Source: Phytomonospora sp040655735
Lineage (GTDB): Bacteria; Actinomycetota; Actinomycetes; Mycobacteriales; Micromonosporaceae
NCBI RefSeq assembly: GCF_040655735.1
Contig: NZ_JBFAKK010000004.1
Location: 248,001 to 312,000, forward strand
Length of the DNA stretch: 64,000 nucleotides
Direction: 5' to 3'
Made by a program: the position numbers and the translations under genes. Below, one piece after another: positions 50,972 through 58,195 of the stretch. The stretch's first letter is position 1. Each line of letters opens with the position of its first letter. The notes under the pieces were generated by a model. The model was not told where the DNA came from. It ran no database searches and was given only the letters and a program-made list of their open reading frames with translations.

Positions 50972-51556
50972 ATGAGACTGTTTCGTAGTAAGGAGTGGCT
51001 GCCGTACACGGCGATGCTGGTGTGTGCGGGGCTGGTGTTGTGGGTGCTGTTGGCGGTGTCTCGCCAGTCGGAGCGGGTTGATGCTCTTGCGGAGGCACTG
51101 ACAGCAGAGCAGCAGGCGGCTGTGGACGACGGGCGGGAGCCTGTCACGCCCTCGGTTGAGGAGCTGTTGAAGGATCCGTCTCTGCGTGGCCCTGAGGGGC
51201 GGCCGGGGCGGGGTGTGGCTTCTACGGAGTGCTCGGCTGGTTCGTGGGTTGTGCGGTACACGGACGGGTCAGCGGATTATTCGGCTGGGCCGTGCGTGGG
51301 CGAACGGGGCTTCCCTGGTGCGTCTGGTGAACCGGGCGTGGATGGGGATGACGGGACTGATGGTGAGTCCGTGACAGGTCCCGCCGGCCCAGTGGGTCCG
51401 CCTGGTGCGGCCGGGGCTGATGGCGCCGATGGGCGCGGTATCTCCGATGTGGAGTGCCGTGAAACTGATGCGGGCTGGCGTTGGTGGGTGGGGTACTCGG
51501 ATGGCACTGAGGACGCGGATGCTGGCCCGTGCTATTCGCCGGGGCTGCTGGACTGA
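50972..51556 (+). CDS. collagen-like membrane protein with duplicated GWR/W motif
   Basis: 194 aa. An N-terminal TM (YTAMLVCAGLVLWVLLAV) is followed by a helix and a Gly-X-Y collagen-like segment (GPAGPVGPPGAAGADGADGR). The flanking units TECSAGSWVVRYTDGSADYS and VECRETDAGWRWWVGYSDGT, each ending AGPC, look like an internal duplication around the collagen stretch. Its place among lysis genes suggests a cell-surface or lysis-related role. Unknown. Confidence 0.65.
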   Translation: MRLFRSKEWLPYTAMLVCAGLVLWVLLAVSRQSERVDALAEALTAEQQAAVDDGREPVTPSVEELLKDPSLRGPEGRPGRGVASTECSAGSWVVRYTDGSADYSAGPCVGERGFPGASGEPGVDGDDGTDGESVTGPAGPVGPPGAAGADGADGRGISDVECRETDAGWRWWVGYSDGTEDADAGPCYSPGLLD

Positions 51557-52065
51557 CGGCGTGCCCGGTGGATCGGCCAGAGTTCGCATCCTCGCCGCGT
51601 GGCAGCGATCTCGTGTGACTCCTTGTCTACGTTGCTGACCACTTCGATGAGTTGGGGCTTGGCGGCCATGAGTTCGCTGATGCCACGGCTGACGTCGTTA
51701 CGGCCCAGTCCGGTCATGGCCGCTAGTTTGTCTGTGGATTCGCCGCTGATGGGGAGCGGGCCTCGGTGCTCGATGATGGCGCCTAGGACAGTGATCGCGT
51801 TGGGGCTGACCTGGTTGCGAATGATGTAGTCGCGTACGGCTTGGGGCACGGTGGCTATGTCTAGGGTGCCGCGTGTGGGTTCGGTTCTCTGAATCCAGGC
51901 GACCTTGAGCGTCTTGGCGACTGCTGTCACTTCGTTGGGGGTGTAGCCGGTTCTGGTGGCGACTTCCTCCACTGGGCTTGAGACTGCTCTGTCTCCGCCG
52001 CCGATCTGTTTGAGGACGATGTATTTCATGATCTCGTACTCACGTTGGTTGAGTTCGCGGTTCAT
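51532..52065 (-). CDS. winged-HTH regulator-like protein
   Basis: 177 aa. LNQREYEIMKYIVLKQIGGG, VATRTGYTPNEVTAVAKTLK and a second HTH-like block, TDKLAAMTGLGRNDVSRGIS, suggest a two-domain winged-helix protein. It opposes the late operon and overlaps the collagen-like gene by 25 bases. Possibly a lysogeny or late-gene regulator. Confidence 0.65.
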   Translation of the reverse strand: MNRELNQREYEIMKYIVLKQIGGGDRAVSSPVEEVATRTGYTPNEVTAVAKTLKVAWIQRTEPTRGTLDIATVPQAVRDYIIRNQVSPNAITVLGAIIEHRGPLPISGESTDKLAAMTGLGRNDVSRGISELMAAKPQLIEVVSNVDKESHEIAATRRGCELWPIHRARRQSSSPGE

Positions 52066-52105
52066 GCCTTGATCATCCGCCTGTGGGTCTACCTACTGGC
52101 GGGTT

Positions 52106-52351
52106 TCACAGGATGCTCATGTCGACCCACGCCCCATCGGGTGCGATCTTCTCTCGGGCTTCCTTCGCGGCGGTTTCGGCGTCTTGCCGGTCCATGCCGC
52201 CCCGTACGCGTAGCTGGTCGCCTCGTGCCCACAGGACCCCGTACCGGCCGCCCTCTAGGACGACGTACTCAACGATGTGCGGTGGTCCCAACTCGGGCTG
52301 GTACTGCCACCTGTTGCGCATGATCCATCGGCGGGTATGGGCGTGCGTCAT
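52106..52351 (-). CDS. small hypothetical protein (leftward)
   Basis: 81 aa from the ATG at 52351 (an in-frame ATG at 52363 is possible). YQPELGPPHIVEYVVLEGGR and a helical DRQDAETAAKEAREKIAPDG segment. Unknown. Confidence 0.55.
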   Translation of the reverse strand: MTHAHTRRWIMRNRWQYQPELGPPHIVEYVVLEGGRYGVLWARGDQLRVRGGMDRQDAETAAKEAREKIAPDGAWVDMSIL

Positions 52352-52359
52352 GCCCCGAA

Positions 52360-52386
52360 CCATATCGTTGGTGTCAACAAATATGG
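52360..52386. promoter_or_regulatory. inverted repeat in divergent promoter region
   Basis: CCATAT (52360-52365) and ATATGG (52381-52386) with GTTG/CAAC inside form a nested dyad between the leftward 52106-52351 gene and rightward 52451 gene. Possible operator. Confidence 0.4.
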
Positions 52387-52450
52387 ATTGACCTGCGTAA
52401 ACGTCCTGAGATCAACGCTGAGCGCCTAACGGATCAAGAGAGTAGGCCAG

Positions 52451-52717
52451 ATGACCAAGGCAACCGTGTGGAGAACCCTGTTCTTGGGTTTGACCGCTGT
52501 TGTGATCGGCCTTGAGGTGTGGGGCTCGTTCGATGGGGACGACGCAACCGACCCGTGGACGGATCTGATCGTCCGACACGTTCCCGGTGAGATCACGGCG
52601 CTCCTGATCGCGGGTCTCGCGGGATGGCTCGCCGTCCACTTCGGGCTGCGGTACTGGCGGAAGCACAAGGCGGCCACGGTCGCGGAGAAGGAGAAAGCTG
52701 ATGAGCCTCAAGACTAA
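52451..52717 (+). CDS. holin-like protein 1
   Basis: 88 aa. Two TM spans (TLFLGLTAVVIGLEVWGSF; ITALLIAGLAGWLAVHFGLR) and a basic tail, in a tandem arrangement with another small membrane protein after the endolysin. Typical actinophage holin. Confidence 0.7.
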   Translation: MTKATVWRTLFLGLTAVVIGLEVWGSFDGDDATDPWTDLIVRHVPGEITALLIAGLAGWLAVHFGLRYWRKHKAATVAEKEKADEPQD

Positions 52718-52916
52718 TGAACCGCTCGCGATCCGGGCTGTAGCTGTCGCGGTGGGTGCCGCTGTGCTAGCCGCTGCCGTGTCGTTCGGGCTGACCCTCA
52801 CCGATGTGCAGCAGTCCGCGATCTTGGGTGTGGTGGCTGTTGTGGCGCCTCTGGTTGCTGCGTGGTGGGCTCGCCGGAAGGTGACCCCGACCGCGAAGGT
52901 CCCGCCGGCGCCGTAG
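52701..52916 (+). CDS. holin-like protein 2
   Basis: 71 aa, 17-base overlap. Two TM spans (AVAVGAAVLAAAVSFGLTL; SAILGVVAVVAPLVAAWWA), basic C-terminus. It might be the holin or its partner; the pair is a usual Streptomyces phage arrangement. Confidence 0.7.
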   Translation: MSLKTNEPLAIRAVAVAVGAAVLAAAVSFGLTLTDVQQSAILGVVAVVAPLVAAWWARRKVTPTAKVPPAP

Positions 52917-52921
52917 CCGAA

Positions 52922-53054
52922 TGGAACTGTCGACCTGACAGTTCCAAGTTGCGCCCAGTTTGCTCCCAGCTGCGCCCAGTTCTGGGCGCAACGTTCAAGC
53001 AAACCCCGGTTTAGGTTGAACGTCGGGTCTCGATGTTCAGGTTTTCGGCCTGAA
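52922..53054 (+). repeat. cluster of four inverted repeats after holin genes
   Basis: IR1 TGGAACTGTC/GACAGTTCCA (52922-52946). IR2 TGCGCCCAGTTCTGGGCGCA, a near-continuous 20-bp palindrome (52971-52990). IR3 ACGTTCAA/TTGAACGT with nested AAACC/GGTTT (52991-53023). IR4 TTCAGG/CCTGAA (53036-53054). Direct copies TGCGCCCAGT at 52950, TGCTCCCAGC at 52961 and TGCGCCCAGT at 52971 share the IR2 half. No gene. Several operators, or a structured 3' end of the late mRNA. Confidence 0.6.
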
Positions 53055-53096
53055 CCCTGAATAGCGTCCGACAGTTGCCGAGCTAGTTGCCATGTA

Positions 53097-53128
53097 GAAG
53101 CCCCACTGCCTTCGGGTGGTGGGGCTTC
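53097..53128. terminator. bidirectional terminator
   Basis: GAAGCCCCACTGCC (53097-53110), TTCG loop, GGTGGTGGGGCTTC (53115-53128). Between the rightward holins and the leftward 53150-53329 gene. Confidence 0.75.
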
Positions 53129-53149
53129 CTTGCTGTGCCTAGGCGAGGG

Positions 53150-53329
53150 TCACGACAGCTCCACACTCTTGAAGAACTCGCCGTACGTGGACTCCATGAT
53201 CATCCACCGGACGTGTTCTTTGACGTCTTCTCGGATCTCGGCGGCGGTACGAGCGTTCCCGTACTCGTTGTAGAAGTCCTTCATCTGTTCGGGGGTCATT
53301 TCGATGGTGAGGCTGACTTTGATCTTCAT
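53150..53329 (-). CDS. small protein, antitoxin-like size
   Basis: 59 aa from the ATG at 53329 (GGGAG ribosome-binding site; longer start rejected). An N-terminal strand (KIKVSLTIEM) then helices (TPEQMKDFYNEYGNARTAAE). Possible small regulator; no family recognised. Confidence 0.55.
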   Translation of the reverse strand: MKIKVSLTIEMTPEQMKDFYNEYGNARTAAEIREDVKEHVRWMIMESTYGEFFKSVELS

Positions 53330-53389
53330 GTGTGTCTCCCTATGCTGTTGGGGAGACCCGGGTGGTTCCAGCATCCGGGTCTCACTGCG

Positions 53390-53689
53390 TTACTCGCCTG
53401 CGAGGGCTCGCATCACGTCGGCTTCGGCGGCTTGGGTGATGAGCTGGCTCAGCATGAGCTGTGCGGTCGTCATGTTGATGTCCTGGACGACCCTGGCTGC
53501 CATGGAGCTGTACGCGGTGTGGGCGTTGCGGCGCCCGGCGAGGTTTCCTTGTTCGGTTCCGAGCTGGTCGCCCTGGCGTTGGATCCGGGCGGCGAGTTCG
53601 ATCAGTTCCTCAGCGGCTTGCGAGAACTTCCGCTGGACTTGGGTCCGGGCGAATTCGTGGGCCTGCTGGTGGAGGTCACTCATCGTCAT
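53390..53689 (-). CDS. helical protein in antitoxin operon
   Basis: 99 aa, overlapping the PhdYefM gene (start at 53689 or 53683). All-helical (EFARTQVQRKFSQAAEELIE; QLMLSQLITQAAEADVMRAL). A toxin would be expected here, but it does not resemble RelE, Doc or other toxins. Confidence 0.6.
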   Translation of the reverse strand: MTMSDLHQQAHEFARTQVQRKFSQAAEELIELAARIQRQGDQLGTEQGNLAGRRNAHTAYSSMAARVVQDINMTTAQLMLSQLITQAAEADVMRALAGE

Positions 53690-53831
53690 CTCCTTGGGGC
53701 GTGTGGGGGACGATGTCGGCGATGGGTTTGCCTTTGCGGGTGAGGATGATTCGCCCGCCTTGGTAGTGGACTTGGTTGGCGAGGTCGCCGAGTGTCTTCC
53801 TGGCTTCTTCGATCCCGATTTCCTTGTCCAT
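53676..53831 (-). CDS. PhdYefM-family antitoxin
   Basis: 51 aa, too short for usual gene cut-offs: MDKEIGIEEARKTLGDLANQ, then GGRIILTRKGKPIADIV. This is the core PhdYefM fold (I.EAR..LG.L...V.....I.LTR.GKP.A.IV). A palindromic CCTTAAGTTACTTAAGG lies 7 bases upstream of the start, the usual antitoxin-autoregulation site. The normal toxin is not adjacent. Confidence 0.8.
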   Translation of the reverse strand: MDKEIGIEEARKTLGDLANQVHYQGGRIILTRKGKPIADIVPHTPQGDDDE

Positions 53832-53838
53832 GAACCAA

Positions 53839-53855
53839 CCTTAAGTTACTTAAGG
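53839..53855. promoter_or_regulatory. palindrome upstream of antitoxin
   Basis: CCTTAAGTTACTTAAGG, perfect 7-bp arms around TTA, immediately before the PhdYefM start. Candidate autoregulatory operator. Confidence 0.65.
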
Positions 53856-53908
53856 TGGAGCGGCAAGGGTTGGGTCATGATCCTTTGATGACTGCCCGAA
53901 CAGGCAAA

Positions 53909-53935
53909 CGCCCCCACCCGATCAGGGTGAGGGCG
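53909..53935. terminator. hairpin, probable terminator
   Basis: CGCCCCCACCC (53909-53919) and GGGTGAGGGCG (53925-53935) pair with one mismatch. It lies between the leftward 53957 gene and the antitoxin promoter. Confidence 0.55.
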
Positions 53936-53956
53936 CTCCGCTCCGCAGCCTCCAGG

Positions 53957-54292
53957 TTAGCCCCCATCAGGGCCCGGGGCTGGCCGATCGCACTCCCCAC
54001 AAGCGATGCTGAACCCCGTCCCGTGCGGCTCCACGACCCACGCGCTCTGGCCACACCGACAGGCGCGTACGGCCAGGAACTCCAACTGCCGTTTCAGTGC
54101 GGCCTGGTCGACACCCCGCAGGTACTCAGGGAGCCCCGTGAGGACATCCACCGTGGTCGTGCCAGGTCGGCACTCCGGAACACAGATGTGCGGGGTCCGA
54201 ACCTCTCCGGACGGGAGGAACGCCCCGTGGACGTCCTTCGGGTCGGGGTAGCCGTTCCCGTACGCCTCTTGGAGGCCAATGAAATGTTCGCT
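53957..54292 (-). CDS. zinc-site hypothetical protein
   Basis: 111 aa from the GTG at 54292 (an open frame extends to 54370). Cysteine/histidine sites HICVPEC and, at the C-terminus, CRCGQSAW and CGEC suggest a zinc-binding protein. Leftward, between antitoxin and the acidic peptide gene. Confidence 0.5.
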   Translation of the reverse strand, partial: SEHFIGLQEAYGNGYPDPKDVHGAFLPSGEVRTPHICVPECRPGTTTVDVLTGLPEYLRGVDQAALKRQLEFLAVRACRCGQSAWVVEPHGTGFSIACGECDRPAPGPDGG

Positions 54293-54347
54293 CACCTGTT
54301 GACAGTGAGTAGTTACTGGCGGGTCGCCTATCGGATGATCAGACAAG

Positions 54348-54458
54348 CTAGAAGGTGCCGAAGGGCTCAACGGGTTCTTCCGCCGGCTGATCGGGGGTTA
54401 GTTCCTCTGCGGTGGTGCCGCGTTCGAGGTGGTCTACGCATTCGTCGTCATCGTCCAT
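54348..54458 (-). CDS. 36-aa acidic peptide (possible)
   Basis: ATG at 54458 opens MDDDDECVDHLERGTTAEEL then TPDQPAEEPVEPFGTF. The composition is extremely acidic, unlike random high-GC antisense. Weak ribosome-binding site. Possible co-transcribed leader for 53957-54292. Confidence 0.4.
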   Translation of the reverse strand: MDDDDECVDHLERGTTAEELTPDQPAEEPVEPFGTF

Positions 54459-54563
54459 GCCCGGTCAACGACTGATCTGACCAGCGGTAACGGGCTGGAG
54501 TGTCACACCAAACCTGGGACGTTCTGTCCGTCACGTCTGGTCTAACACTGGGATGCTGGGTGG

Positions 54564-55055
54564 ATGGAGTATCTGGTGATGCTGACCGGGGCCGAGACGT
54601 ACACGCGCCTCGACGCCGACATGAAGGCGAGCTTCGACATGGAGTGGGGGCAGGCTCTCAAGGTCGCTGAGGGGGACATGGACCTGGAGCCGCTGATGCT
54701 CCACGTCTGCCGCTACTGGACCGGGGGCAGTGAAGCTGTCGAGGCGACACGCAGTGAATACACGGCCATGACAGGCACGTTGACGGCTGGGACGGTCATG
54801 GATGCTCTCGCCGGCGAGAAGTCCGGCAGGGAGTGGGAGTTCGCGAACGCTTGGCGGGTCGAGTGCTGGGAAGCTCGGGAGTCCCGGGACTGGAACGGCT
54901 TGTGGTGCCTCGTAGGGGCGTGGCATCGGGAACTGAACACGACTCTGGAGGAGGCTGCGGAGATCGCGGCTCTCACGGAGACAGTGGAAGCAGCGATCGG
55001 GGAGGGGCGTCTAGAGGTGCTGTACGAGCAGGGTGTCCTCGTCAAAGGCATGTGA
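54564..55055 (+). CDS. hypothetical protein
   Basis: 163 aa, ATG at 54564. Helical and Trp-rich: MEYLVMLTGAETYTRLDADM; WEFANAWRVECWEARESRDW. No family. It stands alone between leftward genes and ends before a terminator, as expected of a prophage-expressed gene. Confidence 0.6.
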   Translation: MEYLVMLTGAETYTRLDADMKASFDMEWGQALKVAEGDMDLEPLMLHVCRYWTGGSEAVEATRSEYTAMTGTLTAGTVMDALAGEKSGREWEFANAWRVECWEARESRDWNGLWCLVGAWHRELNTTLEEAAEIAALTETVEAAIGEGRLEVLYEQGVLVKGM

Positions 55056-55064
55056 GGACATGGG

Positions 55065-55093
55065 ACGGCCCCGACCATCACGGTCGGGGCCGT
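55065..55093. terminator. bidirectional terminator
   Basis: ACGGCCCCGACC (55065-55076) pairs perfectly with GGTCGGGGCCGT (55082-55093), followed by TTTCG. It separates the rightward 54564 gene from the leftward RelE-like gene. Confidence 0.75.
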
Positions 55094-55097
55094 TTCG

Positions 55098-55331
55098 CTA
55101 TGCGTTGACGCGGATGACGAGGATGTGCGTGCCCTTCGCGAGGGCCGTGTAGTCGATGCTGATGCGGCCTTGCGTGTAGGTCCGTTGGTCCGAACCCTTC
55201 ACTGCCGCGCCGATCCTGGTGTTGCTGGTGATCTTCGAGATCATCCCGTCGACGGTTTTCTTGTCACCGCTGCTGAGCTTCTTGTACTGGGCCTGTGCCC
55301 CGCTGGTGAGTGAGTAGCTGACTTTCCCCAT
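55098..55331 (-). CDS. RelE/ParE-family toxin-like protein
   Basis: 77 aa with ribosome-binding site AGAGGAG. VSYSLTSGAQAQYKKLSSGD, KTVDGMISKITSNTRIGAAV and a C-terminal RISIDYTALAKGTHILVIRV give the RelE-like alpha-alpha-beta order of mRNA-cleaving or gyrase toxins. No antitoxin lies immediately beside it; the only candidate is the PhdYefM gene ~1.3 kb away on the same strand. Confidence 0.7.
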   Translation of the reverse strand: MGKVSYSLTSGAQAQYKKLSSGDKKTVDGMISKITSNTRIGAAVKGSDQRTYTQGRISIDYTALAKGTHILVIRVNA

Positions 55332-55534
55332 GCGTGCTCCTCTGTCAGCCCCCTGACGTGTCTAGTGTGGTGTCTCGCGTGGCCCGTGTCTGTCGGGTGG
55401 GTGACGTACACTGATTGTGGCGCTGCACCACACCTGTGTGTGGATAGGTGCCAGTCCGCCGGCTAGCCCGGCTCAAACGTTCCACTTCGCTGAGAAGAGA
55501 CCCTGGTCTCTCCTTCGGGTAGGTGAGGTGGTCG

Positions 55535-55562
55535 GCCCTCGGTCTTCGGACCGGGGGCTCTT
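55535..55562 (+). terminator. terminator with TTCG loop
   Basis: GCCCTCGGTC (55535-55544), TTCG, GACCGGGGGC (55549-55558) pair with one mismatch, then TCTTTTCG. Confidence 0.6.
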
Positions 55563-55576
55563 TTCGTGCCCTCAAT

Positions 55577-55693
55577 GTTCCGTGCTGTTCCGCGTTGTTC
55601 CGTGTTGCTCCGGACTGCACACGGCTGCATGGAGTTGCACTCGCCTGCAATTCCGAGAGCGTCCAAGAGTGTCCACAGGAATGTCCACAGGCT
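55577..55693 (+). repeat. 10-bp-phased repeat array
   Basis: Four units GTTCCG/GCTCCG at 55577, 55587, 55597 and 55607. Four TGCA at 55616, 55626, 55636 and 55646. Then GTCCA at 55661, 55671 and 55683. Within each group the copies are exactly one helical turn (10 bp) apart except for the last step (12 bp). The period is not a multiple of three. Confidence 0.7.
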
Positions 55694-56106
55694 CGGCGGT
55701 TCATCAGGGCGCACCATGGCCCAGGTTCTCGGGGGTTCTCAGGGGGGTGAAAGGTGGCTCTACACATTCCCTGGCCTTGTGTAAAGGCATCCTTAGGGCT
55801 GGAGTGGTGCGGGATGAGACCCGGTGTGACCTGCTGAGACGCTCGGCGACCAGACGCCTCAGCCTTTCGGTCAGTTGCCGATATAGGCAGCCAATCGAAG
55901 TTATACGGAACGTCACAGAATGGACACTGAGACGGACGAGACTGAACCGACAACCGCTTTTCGGAGGTTCGCCTTGTGTCCGCATCCGCGTTCGTATAGC
56001 GTCAGACGGAGAAAGATCCAGTCGTCCCCGTTGCGGGGGATGGCGGGCCTGAACGCACTTGCCAGTGCCGGGGATAGCCGTCCCCGCACAGGCCCACCAC
56101 CCGATT

Positions 56107-56127
56107 GCGCACGTTAGCAGCGTGCGC
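56107..56127. promoter_or_regulatory. operator-like dyad before XRE repressor
   Basis: GCGCACG (56107-56113) and CGTGCGC (56121-56127), 7-bp arms, 37 bases upstream of the ATG at 56165. Confidence 0.5.
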
Positions 56128-56164
56128 CGAAATGCCAATTGACCAGCAACTTTGCGGAGAAGCC

Positions 56165-56392
56165 ATGCCAAGGCACTTCAGTGGGATCCTACTCAAGAAG
56201 GCCCGTGAGGCCAAGGAACTCACCCATAACGATCTTGCAGCGGCGACGGGTCGTAGCCCCTACGTGATCCGCTCGTACGAGTACGAGATGTCCCAGCCGT
56301 CCGCGTCGGTCCTCGGGGCGCTGGCGGACACTCTCGGGTGTTCCACGGACGACCTGTACGAGGTCCACGCCGCTGAGACGGTCGCGGCGTGA
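56165..56392 (+). CDS. XRE-family repressor
   Basis: 75 aa; ribosome-binding site GGAGA. LLKKAREAKELTHNDLAAAT followed by PYVIRSYEYEMSQPSASVLG is a canonical HTH_3 domain. It is the first gene of the operon with the KilAC antirepressor. Confidence 0.75.
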   Translation: MPRHFSGILLKKAREAKELTHNDLAAATGRSPYVIRSYEYEMSQPSASVLGALADTLGCSTDDLYEVHAAETVAA

Positions 56393-57231
56393 GTACCGAT
56401 CTGGTGCTGGTCGAGTCGGCCAGCCTCCGCCGTGAGCACATGGACCGCACCGACGTCCTCGACAAGGTGAAGGTCCTCCAGTACCTTCCCGACGGCCTGC
56501 ACGTCGACCGTGGTGGCGTCGCCACTTACTTCGAGGTGGCTGAGGCGACCATCAGGAAGCTGGCACAGCGCCACGCTGACGAGCTGGAAACCAACGGGAT
56601 GTACACCGTTGCTGGTCAAGAGTTTAGGGACATCCTGTCCCCAAACCCCAGTGGTGGACGACCGTCGGCCCAGCTCTTCACGAAGCGGGCGATCCTCAAC
56701 GTCGGGATGCTGCTGCGTGACTCTGACGTGGCGAGGCGGGTCCGTTCGTACCTGCTCGATGCCGAGGACAAGAACCTGTCCCGGAAGGAACTCGCGCTCT
56801 ACTGGTATCAGGCCGAAGAGCGAGCAGAGCTGGCTGAGGCGAAGGTTCTCGAACTGGAGCCCGCCGCCGACTCGTGGAATGTCCTCGCGTCCATCGAAGG
56901 TGACCTGTCGGTGAAGGACGCGGCGGACATCTTGTCGCGTGACGTGGACATCGAGATCGGTCGGGACAGGCTGTTCGCGAAGCTTGGTGAGATGCGGTGG
57001 ACACACCGGAACCGTGGCGACAAGCGGTGGCGGCCGTATCACTATGCCGTGAAGTCGGGCTGGTTGTCGGCGTTGCCGAAGGACCGTCCGGATCACAGGA
57101 ATGGTGGTTCAAAGCTCGCGGCTCCACAGGTGCGAGTCACGCTGAAGGGTGTCGCTGAGCTTCGTCGTCGGTTGTCGGGTAGCGCGAATCCTCCGATCCA
57201 GGATGACCTGTTCGGGGGTGAAGCGGCGTGA
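56389..57231 (+). CDS. phage antirepressor with KilAC domain
   Basis: 280 aa; GTGA overlap. The N-terminal domain includes LPDGLHVDRGGVATYFEVAE and LFTKRAILNVGMLLRDSDVA (Rha/KilA-N-like). The C-terminal KilAC-type winged-helix domain starts at about residue 160 (DSWNVLASIEGDLSVKDAAD; NRGDKRWRPYHYAVKSGWLS; RVTLKGVAELRRRL). Such proteins relieve repression on induction. Confidence 0.85.
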   Translation: MSTDLVLVESASLRREHMDRTDVLDKVKVLQYLPDGLHVDRGGVATYFEVAEATIRKLAQRHADELETNGMYTVAGQEFRDILSPNPSGGRPSAQLFTKRAILNVGMLLRDSDVARRVRSYLLDAEDKNLSRKELALYWYQAEERAELAEAKVLELEPAADSWNVLASIEGDLSVKDAADILSRDVDIEIGRDRLFAKLGEMRWTHRNRGDKRWRPYHYAVKSGWLSALPKDRPDHRNGGSKLAAPQVRVTLKGVAELRRRLSGSANPPIQDDLFGGEAA

Positions 57232-57518
57232 AGGTCGACCTGTACACGAACGATCGCTACCCGCACGTGGAGCTGACGAAGGCGACGACCGACCCCGACG
57301 CCATGGAAATTCCCGATGCGCTCTTCGACGCGTGGCAGGAAGCCACCGCTGCTCTTGAGGCAGTGGAGAAGACCCTGACCCTCGCCGCGATCAAAGCTGG
57401 CGAACTCGGCAAGGGCGACGCGCTAGTGGAGAAGTACTACGTGTGCCCTCACGGGAGGTCCGTGTATGGCCACTGCCATCAACACAAGCACCTACCTGTC
57501 GCTGGGGAGGCGTCGTGA
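57228..57518 (+). CDS. hypothetical protein
   Basis: 96 aa; ATG at 57228, overlapping the antirepressor end. Helical; C-terminal CPHGRSVYGHCHQHKHLP is a Cys/His-rich possible metal site. Confidence 0.6.
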   Translation: MKVDLYTNDRYPHVELTKATTDPDAMEIPDALFDAWQEATAALEAVEKTLTLAAIKAGELGKGDALVEKYYVCPHGRSVYGHCHQHKHLPVAGEAS

Positions 57519-57724
57519 CGGTCCCTGACGAGCTGACAGAAGCCAAGTTCCTGACCCTGCGGCTACACGAACAGGACCGACTCCACTACGAGGGCCGATG
57601 TGTCCCGAAGTCCTGTACGCGCTGTGAGGTTCGGAAGAGCTTCCTGTGGTTCGTTGGGACCGGGCTTGCTGGCGGCGTCATCATCGTCGTCTTGGCCGTC
57701 CTCACTGCGTGGGGGCCGTGGTGA
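57515..57724 (+). CDS. single-TM membrane protein
   Basis: 69 aa from the GTG at 57515 (GTGA). A CVPKSCTRCEVRK motif precedes a C-terminal TM (LWFVGTGLAGGVIIVVLAVL). Confidence 0.6.
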   Translation: MTVPDELTEAKFLTLRLHEQDRLHYEGRCVPKSCTRCEVRKSFLWFVGTGLAGGVIIVVLAVLTAWGPW

Positions 57725-57942
57725 CTGACCTGACGCCCGCCGAGAAGGCCGCCATGGAAGTGATCGAGGTGTCCCCGGATGACCTCGTGTCGGATGAGGA
57801 ACTGGCCCGCCGTGTGGTTGAGGCTGTCCGGCCCCTGATCCTCAAGGAGGAGCGTGACCGCATCGAGGTTGCGTTCATGAAGTTCGTTGCCGCGCTGGCT
57901 GAGGGCCCGCCGGACGACTGGGATGGGGCTGATGATGTCTGA
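57721..57942 (+). CDS. small helical protein
   Basis: 73 aa from the GTG at 57721. VTDLTPAEKAAMEVIEVSPD opening resembles that of the next gene; acidic tail. Confidence 0.55.
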   Translation: MTDLTPAEKAAMEVIEVSPDDLVSDEELARRVVEAVRPLILKEERDRIEVAFMKFVAALAEGPPDDWDGADDV

Positions 57943-58195
57943 CCTGACACCCGAGCAGGCTGCCGTTGACGTCGCTGCGCGCTGGTATACGAGCACCGAT
58001 GGCGTTAGCGAACAGGACTGGCGTGATGCCGCTCTGGAAATTGCCGATGCGGTTATCGACGCTGCCCGTCCTCAGATCGAGGCGGAGGCCCTTCGGGACG
58101 CCGCTGACCGGTGGCCGATGGCGTGGCCTATCCAGGGGCATGACTGGCTTCGTGAGCGTGCCCGTCTAGCCGGCGGGGAGGAACACCATGCGTAG
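57935..58195 (+). CDS. small helical protein
   Basis: 86 aa; ATG at 57935. MSDLTPEQAAVDVAARWYTS; C-terminal ARLAGGEEHHA. N-terminus parallels the previous gene and the EEHHA end recurs at 58553. Confidence 0.55.
   Translation: MSDLTPEQAAVDVAARWYTSTDGVSEQDWRDAALEIADAVIDAARPQIEAEALRDAADRWPMAWPIQGHDWLRERARLAGGEEHHA

Larger units (their letters stand above)
55332..56164. other. 833-bp non-coding control region
   Basis: No convincing gene. It contains a hairpin AGAGACC/GGTCTCT (55496-55511), a terminator (55535-55558), the phased repeat array (55577-55693), and a GCGCACG/CGTGCGC dyad (56107-56127) in front of the XRE gene. A short transcript (about 55415-55566) could be bounded by that terminator. 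This resembles a phage early-control or origin region. Confidence 0.6.

Noticed and set aside
53390..53689. Reading the 99-aa protein as the Doc or RelE toxin of the antitoxin operon
   Set aside because: It lacks a Fic motif (HPFxxGNxR) and is all-helical, unlike RelE; the RelE-like protein lies elsewhere (55098-55331).
55345..56052. Open frames on both strands through the control region
   Set aside because: They run through a terminator and the 10-bp-phased array; residue composition is non-protein-like.
56139..56164. TTGACC as a -35 element for the XRE gene at 56165
   Set aside because: It lies only 21 bases before the start codon, leaving no room for a -10 element.
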